5,336 nt of DNA, from NCBI GenBank assembly GCA_020846515.1, contig JADLDX010000402.1, positions 1-5,336 of the forward strand, written 5' to 3'. Under the pieces are notes generated by a model. That model was not told the origin of the DNA. It did no database searches and saw only the letters and a list, made by a program, of their open reading frames with translations. Below are positions 1-5,336 of the stretch, piece after piece. Each line of letters begins with the position of its first letter. Positions within the stretch are counted from its first letter, which is position 1. The position numbers and the translations under genes are program-made. Source of the stretch: Pirellulaceae bacterium (GTDB lineage Bacteria; Planctomycetota; Planctomycetia; Pirellulales; Pirellulaceae).

Positions 1-1032
1 GATGGCGATCAATGTTTTGTCCAGTCGACCACAAGCCTCCAGATCATCGATTAGCGCGGCGACGGCCTGATCCAACTCTTGCAACAGTATCCATTGCGTT
101 TGTTGGCCTTCCTTATGAGTATCCCAACCGGTTCCGTTCACGAAGTTCAGGTTGTGCGCCACTTCGACGAAACGCACGCCGCGTTGAGTCAAGCGTCTGG
201 CCAATAAACAACGTTGACCAAACTCACTACCATACAACTCGCGCGTGGCCGCCGACTCTTGATCCAAGTCAAACACGGGCAAGAACGAGTTGCCGGCCAG
301 GCGTAGATTCTCACTCAACGCCGCATCATACTCTTCAACTTCTTTGGCTCCACCCAGTCGCTCCAGTCCCGACTGACGCAGTTTCGACAGCAGCTCCATG
401 CGTCGGTCTTGACGGGTCTGCGTGAGAAAGTCAGGTCGGCTGAGCCCTCGGGGACCTTGTTTCAGATCGGTCAGGTACAAGTAACCATGCTTGGGTCCCA
501 GGAAGCCGGGACCACGCGTGATATTCGGATAGCCAATGACTACGTAGGGAGGAGCCGCGTCATCGGTGGCGCCCAGTTGATGCGCTACCGCCGAACCAAT
601 TGATGGATACTGCACTGTGCCGCTAACCGGTCGGCCGACGTGCACCCAATAAACGGCTGCGGCATGCTCATCGATCATTTCATGATGCACGGTACGAATG
701 GCGGTGACGCGATCCATCCGCGCCGCCGTGCGTCGCAAATGTTCGGTGATCCGCACACCTGATACCGCCGTCTCGATCGTATCGTAGTCCGTACCCGGCT
801 TGCGCTCTTTCGAAGAGCCGCGCGCCTTGGGGTCGAACGAATCGACTTGAGACATTCCGCCGCCCAGCCAAATGAAAATACAATGTTCCGCCGAACCACT
901 TGGCGGAAAGTCGTTGGGATTGGCGGCTTGGTCCGCATTGGCTAGCAGCTGGCCATTGCCAGTCAGTTGACCGACCAAACCCGCCGCAGCCATTGCCGCC
1001 GCGCTACGTTGCACAAATCGTCGACGATACAT
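1..1032 (-). CDS. DUF1501 family protein, Tat-exported, C-terminus cut off by window edge
   Basis: The reading frame is open from an ATG at 1032 to the left edge: 344 codons without a stop, missing the C-terminal part. The N-terminus carries a twin-arginine signal: R3-R4-R5-F6-V7-Q8, then an alanine-rich hydrophobic stretch (residues 10-23) and a likely cleavage site after A31-N32-A33. Export of a folded protein across the inner membrane is therefore expected. Family hallmarks visible are IFIWLGGGMSQVDSFDPK (52-69), which matches the usual DUF1501 GGPSxxDTFDPKP block, the conserved histidines of RTVHHEM and DEHAA (113-125), GFLGPKHG, and GWDTH (302-306). DUF1501 is thought to be related to the alkaline phosphatase/sulfatase fold, but its reaction is unknown. 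The usual GEFGRTP and GRDH motifs would lie beyond the edge. It follows the PSCyt2/PSD1 gene by 83 bp on the same strand, a standard planctomycete pairing. No Shine-Dalgarno sequence precedes the start. The family call is secure; the function is not. Confidence 0.93.
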   Translation of the reverse strand, partial: MYRRRFVQRSAAAMAAAGLVGQLTGNGQLLANADQAANPNDFPPSGSAEHCIFIWLGGGMSQVDSFDPKARGSSKERKPGTDYDTIETAVSGVRITEHLRRTAARMDRVTAIRTVHHEMIDEHAAAVYWVHVGRPVSGTVQYPSIGSAVAHQLGATDDAAPPYVVIGYPNITRGPGFLGPKHGYLYLTDLKQGPRGLSRPDFLTQTRQDRRMELLSKLRQSGLERLGGAKEVEEYDAALSENLRLAGNSFLPVFDLDQESAATRELYGSEFGQRCLLARRLTQRGVRFVEVAHNLNFVNGTGWDTHKEGQQTQWILLQELDQAVAALIDDLEACGRLDKTLIAI

Positions 1033-1035
1033 GGT

Positions 1036-1112
1036 TTGAAGTTCAAATTTGGAAGTTGGAAGTGTGAAACTCGAAGCTCGAAGCCCAAAGCCTGTAGTCT
1101 GACGCCTGAAGT
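1036..1112 (-). repeat. Heptanucleotide tandem repeat array, 11 units, consensus RCTTCRR
   Basis: Read on the minus strand, the spacer divides into eleven consecutive 7-mers with no phase slip: ACTTCAG, GCGTCAG, ACTACAG, GCTTTGG, GCTTCGA, GCTTCGA, GTTTCAC, ACTTCCA, ACTTCCA, AATTTGA, ACTTCAA. Position 1 is a purine in all units. C, T, T and C at positions 2-5 are kept in 9, 10, 10 and 9 of 11 units. Units 5 and 6 are identical, as are 8 and 9, which suggests local duplication. The array begins 3 nt after the upstream stop codon and ends 3 nt before the DUF1501 ATG. A period of 7 is not a multiple of three, so this is not coding sequence. It resembles in style the short tandemly repeated heptamers known from cyanobacterial intergenic DNA; its role here is unknown. 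Confidence 0.88.
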
Positions 1113-1115
1113 CTG

Positions 1116-4100
1116 CTAAGGTACAAACTGGAATTCGGGGGTATTCATCAAGGCCCATATGGCATCTTCAGCCTGCTCGCGCCAGGCGGTCTTTAGCCGA
1201 GCCGATGGGGCAGGGCCGGCGGCCAGTTCGCGTTCGATATCGCGCATCAATTGGTTGGCACGAATGTCGAAGTGGTTGGCCCAGGTGACAAAGCCACGAT
1301 GGGGTTTGGGCTGGGATGGTGGAATGGCCAGTGAAACGATGCGATCGTTCCAGCCGTCCTGGATCAGGTCGACGAAACTTTGCAGCTCGTCTTGGCTGGG
1401 TTCACGCGAGAGGACTTGTTCAAATGCGGAAGTCACGAACTCTGCGGGCGTTTTGGTCTGCAAAGCCAGTTGCGTAAAGTAGGACTCTTCAGACATGCGC
1501 GATAGTCGCACGCTCAAGGCGCTGTTGGCAATAACGCCTGGCTGCACCATGTTGGCATCTGTCTCGCGATGACTGACCGGCTCTTGTCGCGCACCACGCC
1601 ATCCGAACGCTTCCAGACACTCGACAACCAGAGCGGCTTTGGGCAGGGAGAGGCTTGGACGATCGCGTTCGTTGGACAACGAAGTCAATTGCCAAGCGCG
1701 ACGTGCTTCGCCCAAATTCAAAAACGATTCAATGTTCTGTTGCGTGGATGGATCAAAGGTGATCTCTTCGGTCCCCAGCGGCAGGCCGGCCAATTCGTGC
1801 AGCGAATCGACCACTTGTTCGGCCGTCAGGCGACGAATCCACGGAGATGCAAAGGCTACAGCGGCCTTGGCTTGATGACCATCGATGGCCACGCGTTGGT
1901 AAGCGTGCGAATTGAAAATCAACCGAGCCACATGCTTGTAGTCATAGCCGTTGGCGACAAACTCACGCGCGAGATGTTTCAGCAGCTCGGGGTGACGCGG
2001 ATCTTGTTGATGCCAATCACCCAAATGCGTGATCATCCCCCAGCCCATCACGCGTTGCCACAAGCGGTTAACCATGACCTCGGTGAAGCGTGTGTTCTTG
2101 GGCGAAGTGATATAAGCGGCCAGGCGTTCACGCGAAGGGTTATCGCGTCCTAACATTTCATCGGCGGGTGCATCTGCGTTCAAATCATCAAACGGCCATT
2201 GCGGCGCGATTTCGTCGCCAGGAAAGATCGACAAGGACATCGGGGCAGCGCCCTGCTTGCGCTCGAAGAACTCTTTGGGCACGCTGCTGGAGGCGGGGAC
2301 CTTGATCGGTTTATTGTCCAGCATGGCAGCCAGTCCAAACAATTCCTTTTGTGTCCAAGGATGAAATGGTGCATCGTGGCAACGCGCACATTTCATTTCG
2401 ACACCTAAGAACGCGGCCGTGAGGATGTGCGCTTTGGCCGCCATCGGTACGTCGTTCTCCGACGCCATCGAGAAACCAGCCGCGCCACCGCCCAGTCGGT
2501 CGCCTTCCATCCGGATGAGTTCGGTCACGAAACGATCCATCGGTTTGTTCTCGACAAACGCATCGTGAATCCACCAACGGAACGGTCCAGTGTTATTCAG
2601 CGTTGGCTTAAGAATGCTTGGGTTCTCAGCCAAAACGTCTTGCCAGTAACTGGTCCAGTGATCGGCCCAACGATTATCGGCTAGCAGACGATCGATCAGT
2701 ACTTGTCGTTTGTTCGGTGCCTGGTCAGCCAGGAACTGACGTGTCTGTTCGGCACTGGGCAAGACTCCGACTGTATCTAGATACAATCGGCGAAGGAAAA
2801 TGGAGTCGCTCGCCAATGTGTTGAACGATTGCAATTGTTCTGGCTCAACTCGTCCAGCCAGATCGGCATTGATAAAGCGATCGATGAGCCCAGCTTGATC
2901 ACTTGCCTCGTTCAATCCAGCCGTACTGGCTGGTGGGGTAATCGAAGGGTGCGTCGATAGCTCGGCTCGTGCCAATTCATGACGACGCTGCCAGAACGCA
3001 TCTTCTTCGGCGGATGCTTGGCGACGCAATTGGCGATCAGCAGCCGCCATCTGACTTTCGAGCGCTGTTTCAAAACTTGTCCAACCTTCATCGGACAGTG
3101 GTACTTCAAATGGCACAGGACCCAGCAGCGTAAACAGCTCATCGCCTCGTCTCACTGCGACGGTCGTATCCCCGGTCTCGCAGCGAATGTTCTTGGCACC
3201 GACAATTTGCTCCAGCACGATCTCATGTTTGCCGGCGCTTAACGTTAACGTGGCACGTTTTTCTGTATCTCCAGCGCGTGGCACTCGCAACCAAGGATGA
3301 TCAGCTTCGTAAACTTCAAAGGGTTGGTGAGCGTCAGGGAACAACCGGTGCGCTGGCGTGGTCATGACAACCTGACCATCAATCCACAGACGTGAAAGGC
3401 CAGGACTGCGCACTAACCAAGTCATTTCGCCAGCCGGCAATTCAATCCGACTGTGCGCTCGCAACAGCAACGGACCTCGCCATTGCTGACGAATGCCGCC
3501 CGTTATGTAACGGAGCGGCAATCGATGAACTGCCAGGTGGCTGCTGGTCCATGCATACTCAGCCGGCGGTGCCTGAGCCGGCCACGCGCTGTGACTGCTC
3601 AGACCGGGATGCAAGGTAATGGTGACCTGAGTGTCAGTATGTTGGGTCGGGAAGTCGGGCGGTCTGGTCACAGGCTGACGACGCTGTGACAAAATTGAAA
3701 TGGGGACAATTTCGCGATGGATCATGACATCGTCGATGGCCCCTGCCAGCGAGTTGCCTTTGTCGCCTGCCCGGGCCGAGCCGATCCAGACCGCATCGTT
3801 GTCCATGATGGGCGCTGCTTTCGAACTGCCCGCCATGTCCCACTTGCCCTTGACCTTTTCTCCATCAACAACGCCGACAATACTTTCCGGTGTACCGAAG
3901 CGATAGCCGATGGCAATATGGTGCCACAGCCCATCGGGCACAAACCCTCGTTCAGCGGTCCAGCGATGATACTGCGATTCACCATCGACTGCTGGTTTTG
4001 TGGCGAACAAAAAACTCGGTCGCGCTTCACCAGCGGCACCGGTCAAGCGCAACGCGTAATTTTGATTCTCGAGACGTTGGGTTTCATAAGTTCGTCCTTT

Positions 4101-4514
4101 GCCAATGACATAGACATTGGCACCGGCCCCTAAGCGATCCAGTCGTACCCAAGCTTCCAGTGTGATAGCGTCCTCAAGCGTGAAGTCCAAAGGACTAGCT
4201 TCAGCCTCTGCATCATCAGCGATACGAACGTGGGCGCCTTGACCGTCCAGCCGGAGAGCTGGATTGCGTTGGGGGAGCCCCAAAAAGCCTTCACTGGTCG
4301 GCCCGATCTCTTCGATCTTGGCTCCTAGTGCCAGACTGGCAGACGCCGGCAGCGGGCTGGCCTCAGCGTTGAAGTCCAAATGCAGGACCAGCTGCTTCTG
4401 CCCACCCTTGGCAGGTTCGTTCGGTTCCGCCGGGGTGAACCCGCAGACCAAACGCTCGGTCATTGTGCAGAAGCAAACAGACAGGAAGAACTGAGTGACC
4501 AGTCGTATATTCAT
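1116..4514 (-). CDS. Exported PSCyt2 (DUF1549)-PSD1 (DUF1553) protein with LamG-like and PA14-like domains and one heme-binding motif
   Basis: This is a 1132-aa protein (numbered from the ATG at 4514) ending in TAG at 1116-1118. Its start gives an export signal: MNIR followed by a hydrophobic run (residues 5-18). A LamG/concanavalin-like domain follows at about 42-270, with ITLEAWVRLD, DGLWHHIAIGY and the closing AIDDVMIHRE. A PA14-like beta domain lies at about 290-445 (LSRLWIDGQVV, then LSAGKHEIVLEQ). A charged helical linker runs from 477 to 520. PSCyt2 spans about 540-737 (FLRRLYLDTVGVLPS, RWADHWTSYWQDVL, KCARCHDAPFHPWTQ). C709-A-R-C712-H713 is a CxxCH c-type heme site. PSD1 runs from about 788 to the end (VNRLWQRVMGWG, HPELLKHLAREF, RRLTAEQVVDSLHELAG, and a final NTPEFQFVP). 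The usual N-terminal PSCyt1 domain is absent. An in-frame ATG at 4583 would add 23 residues, but it lies upstream of the predicted transcription start and would bury the signal peptide. The protein is probably periplasmic or surface-attached and possibly binds carbohydrate; its reaction is unknown. Confidence 0.93.
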   Translation of the reverse strand: MNIRLVTQFFLSVCFCTMTERLVCGFTPAEPNEPAKGGQKQLVLHLDFNAEASPLPASASLALGAKIEEIGPTSEGFLGLPQRNPALRLDGQGAHVRIADDAEAEASPLDFTLEDAITLEAWVRLDRLGAGANVYVIGKGRTYETQRLENQNYALRLTGAAGEARPSFLFATKPAVDGESQYHRWTAERGFVPDGLWHHIAIGYRFGTPESIVGVVDGEKVKGKWDMAGSSKAAPIMDNDAVWIGSARAGDKGNSLAGAIDDVMIHREIVPISILSQRRQPVTRPPDFPTQHTDTQVTITLHPGLSSHSAWPAQAPPAEYAWTSSHLAVHRLPLRYITGGIRQQWRGPLLLRAHSRIELPAGEMTWLVRSPGLSRLWIDGQVVMTTPAHRLFPDAHQPFEVYEADHPWLRVPRAGDTEKRATLTLSAGKHEIVLEQIVGAKNIRCETGDTTVAVRRGDELFTLLGPVPFEVPLSDEGWTSFETALESQMAAADRQLRRQASAEEDAFWQRRHELARAELSTHPSITPPASTAGLNEASDQAGLIDRFINADLAGRVEPEQLQSFNTLASDSIFLRRLYLDTVGVLPSAEQTRQFLADQAPNKRQVLIDRLLADNRWADHWTSYWQDVLAENPSILKPTLNNTGPFRWWIHDAFVENKPMDRFVTELIRMEGDRLGGGAAGFSMASENDVPMAAKAHILTAAFLGVEMKCARCHDAPFHPWTQKELFGLAAMLDNKPIKVPASSSVPKEFFERKQGAAPMSLSIFPGDEIAPQWPFDDLNADAPADEMLGRDNPSRERLAAYITSPKNTRFTEVMVNRLWQRVMGWGMITHLGDWHQQDPRHPELLKHLAREFVANGYDYKHVARLIFNSHAYQRVAIDGHQAKAAVAFASPWIRRLTAEQVVDSLHELAGLPLGTEEITFDPSTQQNIESFLNLGEARRAWQLTSLSNERDRPSLSLPKAALVVECLEAFGWRGARQEPVSHRETDANMVQPGVIANSALSVRLSRMSEESYFTQLALQTKTPAEFVTSAFEQVLSREPSQDELQSFVDLIQDGWNDRIVSLAIPPSQPKPHRGFVTWANHFDIRANQLMRDIERELAAGPAPSARLKTAWREQAEDAIWALMNTPEFQFVP

Positions 4515-4573
4515 GGCGAGCCACAGGTTGGAGTGGGAAAGATACCGTTCTTCATCGGATGTGGGTTGCCTGT

Positions 4574-4602
4574 AATATCGCACAAAACACTGGCCATTGC
4601 AA
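4574..4602 (-). promoter_or_regulatory. Candidate sigma70-type promoter with extended -10 for the PSCyt2/PSD1-DUF1501 pair
   Basis: Reading leftwards, TTGCAA at 4602-4597 (4 of 6 matches to TTGACA) and GATATT at 4579-4574 (4 of 6 to TATAAT) are separated by exactly 17 bp. TGC lies directly before the -10, giving a TGn extended -10 element. The predicted transcript would start near 4567, about 53 nt before the ATG at 4514 and downstream of the alternative ATG at 4583. Planctomycete promoters are poorly characterised and matches of this quality can occur by chance. Confidence 0.35.
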
Positions 4603-4972
4603 AGCGCAAAGCGGCCTCGGTCGCGTCGTTAGTGCAACGTCCGGTGGGTAGTTGAAGGCATGTATGCTGCCACGGCCAAAATCGGGCGATGATCTCAAAA
4701 TGCATCGTATTCTGTCGCGATGTTGCAAGATTTTTTGGCAGTCGGTTGCCTAAAGCCACCAGGTAGAAAAAATTTCCCTGACGGAGCATGTGACATTTTG
4801 CTTGCGTTTTTCGGGTAAAAGGACAGGCAATGGGTTAAGCCAGGGCAAGCCAAGACGAATTCGGCACCAGAATTGCGATTATTGGACTGAACCTGGCAAG
4901 CATCACAAGCGTCCAAAGTTTGGAGTCGCCCATTTTGATACTTGTCCAGTCAGTTCGGCCCAGGCAAACCAT

Positions 4973-4976
4973 AAGG
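4973..4976 (+). promoter_or_regulatory. Weak Shine-Dalgarno-like AAGG before the small gene
   Basis: AAGG lies 9 nt upstream of the ATG at 4986. This is short but well placed, and it supports that internal ATG over the earlier in-frame ATG at 4920, which has no purine-rich sequence at a suitable distance. Many planctomycete genes lack a strong ribosome binding site, so the site is suggestive only. Confidence 0.3.
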
Positions 4977-4985
4977 CGCACTGTT

Positions 4986-5207
4986 ATGACCAACTTTGAA
5001 GCCAACAATTCCAGCGCCTCAGCCACCACATCGGCCAATCGTTCTTGGGATTGGCTGTCCGATCGATTGCCCAGTCAGGGCCTTGAGATCTTGGACCATT
5101 GGCTGGAAGTCGAGTTAGGGCAACTAGAAGTACACATGGCCCACATGATTACGCCGCGCAGTCTCAAACGCGATCTACGGCATGAGTTCGCTCAGTCGAA
5201 ACGCTAA
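4986..5207 (+). CDS. Small hypothetical protein, 73 aa, unrecognised family
   Basis: A 73-residue reading frame starts MTNFEANN and ends QSKR, with a TAA stop at 5205-5207. I do not recognise the family. Residues 7-20 are a Ser/Ala/Thr/Asn-rich, probably disordered tail. Residues 21-28 (WDWLSDRL) and 32-54 (GLEILDHWLEVELGQLEVHMAHM) look like amphipathic helices with regularly spaced Leu, Ile and Trp. A basic C-terminal segment starting TPRSLKRDLR (56-65) follows. It has no signal peptide, membrane segment or cysteine, so it is probably cytosolic; a helical regulatory or adaptor protein would fit but is a guess. An in-frame ATG at 4920 would add 22 residues (95 aa), but the added part looks non-coding and AAGG sits 9 nt before the chosen start. 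It is transcribed away from the PSCyt2/PSD1 gene. The organised helical composition argues for a real gene, but a chance frame cannot be excluded. Confidence 0.6.
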   Translation: MTNFEANNSSASATTSANRSWDWLSDRLPSQGLEILDHWLEVELGQLEVHMAHMITPRSLKRDLRHEFAQSKR

Positions 5208-5218
5208 GCGCTGGAAGA

Positions 5219-5276
5219 CGTAGCCACCGCTGCGTAGCCATCGCTCCGTAGCCATCCGTCGCCATCCGTCGCCAGA
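5219..5276 (+). repeat. Short tandem array, five copies of CGT[A/C]GCCA with 14-nt then 10-nt period
   Basis: The core CGTAGCCA begins at 5219, 5233 and 5247, and CGTCGCCA at 5257 and 5267. The first two units are 14 nt long (CGTAGCCACCGCTG, CGTAGCCATCGCTC) and the last three are 10 nt (CGTAGCCATC, CGTCGCCATC, CGTCGCCAGA). The array starts 12 nt after the stop codon of the 73-aa gene and ends 12 nt before the next candidate start at 5288. The last unit forms half of a small hairpin, CCGTC-GCCA-GACGG at 5266-5279. I see no T tract, so this is not a standard intrinsic terminator. Possible roles are a dispersed intergenic repeat or simple slippage-derived DNA. Confidence 0.75.
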
Positions 5277-5287
5277 CGGTGGACAGC

Positions 5288-5336
5288 ATGGACTCCTCTG
5301 TTGGTGAAACCCACCGCTTGGATATGGCTGCAGTCC
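5288..5336 (+). CDS. Possible start of another gene, cut off by the right edge
   Basis: An ATG at 5288 opens a frame with no stop to the window end: 16 codons reading MDSSVGETHRLDMAAV. GGTGGA at 5278-5283 is a Shine-Dalgarno-like sequence 4 nt before the ATG, which is rather close. The frame is co-directional with the 73-aa gene and would begin just after the tandem array. Sixteen residues are too few to recognise a family, and minus-strand frames are also open across this stretch, so the call is tentative. Confidence 0.3.
   Translation, partial: MDSSVGETHRLDMAAV

Larger units (their letters stand above)
4515..4985. other. Divergent intergenic region between the minus-strand pair and the small plus-strand gene
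   Basis: This 471-bp stretch separates two divergently oriented genes. I see no coding sequence I would trust: the open frames are short, lie on both strands, and have no recognisable motif or signal peptide. It contains A/T-rich patches near 4729-4734 and 4764-4775, typical of a promoter region, and one sigma70-like promoter candidate facing left at 4574-4602. I found no convincing promoter facing right for the small gene, no tRNA-like fold, no terminator with a T tract, and no phased repeats of the kind seen in the other two spacers. Minor elements are a GCAAAGC-type duplication near 4599-4613 and a short inverted repeat GCATGTATGC near 4659-4668. Neither is long enough to interpret. Confidence 0.6.

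Noticed and set aside
12..425. A 137-aa open frame on the plus strand
   Set aside because: It is antisense to the DUF1501 gene, whose minus-strand frame is continuous and carries family motifs; the plus-strand product is Arg/Pro/His-rich and looks non-coding.
1036..1112. CRISPR array
   Set aside because: The units are 7 nt and contiguous, with no spacers and no cas genes nearby. It is a simple tandem repeat.
1569..2153. A 194-aa open frame on the plus strand, antisense to the large gene
   Set aside because: It lies wholly opposite the PSD1-coding region, whose protein has clear family motifs. The plus-strand product shows no domain, signal or ribosome binding site, so it is a shadow frame.
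4857..4870. GAATTCGGCACCAG resembles the EcoRI adaptor used in cDNA cloning (GAATTCGGCACGAG)
   Set aside because: It differs by one base, lies inside otherwise ordinary intergenic DNA, and no vector sequence flanks it. A chance match is more likely than a cloning artefact.
4914..4942. GATACT at 4937-4942 as a -10 for the small plus-strand gene
   Set aside because: No -35-like hexamer lies 16-18 bp upstream and there is no extended TGn element, so the match is too weak to list.
4511..5038. Three overlapping minus-strand frames of 67-92 aa in and beside the divergent region
   Set aside because: They overlap each other in different frames, cover the promoter region and part of the 73-aa gene, and show no recognisable domain or convincing start context.
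5266..5279. Hairpin CCGTC-GCCA-GACGG as an intrinsic terminator for the 73-aa gene
   Set aside because: The stem is only 5 bp and is followed by GTGGAC rather than a T tract. It may simply be a by-product of the tandem repeat.

Overview
The window looks like chromosomal DNA from a planctomycete, most likely of the Pirellulales (Rhodopirellula/Blastopirellula-like). This rests on the gene content and on mid-range GC by eye. A large secreted protein with PSCyt2 (DUF1549) and PSD1 (DUF1553) domains sits next to a Tat-exported DUF1501 protein. That pairing is greatly expanded in Planctomycetes and close relatives and uncommon elsewhere. The assignment is inferred from families, not from a marker gene.

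Layout: positions 1-1032 (minus) hold the N-terminal 344 codons of a DUF1501 protein that runs off the left edge. Positions 1036-1112 hold an 11-unit array of degenerate 7-nt tandem repeats (minus-strand consensus RCTTCRR), which fills nearly the whole 83-bp spacer between the two minus-strand genes. Positions 1116-4514 (minus) encode a 1132-aa exported protein with the order signal peptide, LamG-like, PA14-like, PSCyt2 with one CxxCH motif, PSD1. Positions 4515-4985 form the divergent intergenic region, which contains one plausible sigma70-type promoter for the minus-strand pair. Positions 4986-5207 (plus) encode an unrecognised 73-aa protein. Positions 5219-5276 hold a second short tandem array (five copies of CGT[A/C]GCCA). 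A possible new plus-strand reading frame opens at 5288 and runs off the right edge.

The two minus-strand genes are co-directional, close together, and of families that habitually occur side by side, so they probably form one transcription unit: a heme-binding, carbohydrate- or surface-binding exported protein first, and a Tat-exported protein second. Both carry export signals, so the pair probably acts outside the cytoplasm. Its biochemical role is not established; an association with breakdown of complex or sulfated polysaccharides is commonly suggested for such genes in this phylum.

The window shows no evidence of a new defence system, mobile element, CRISPR array or RNA gene. The most unusual structure is the perfectly phased heptanucleotide array between the two paired genes, which leaves no recognisable ribosome binding site for the second gene. 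Another short-period array occupies the other same-strand spacer.
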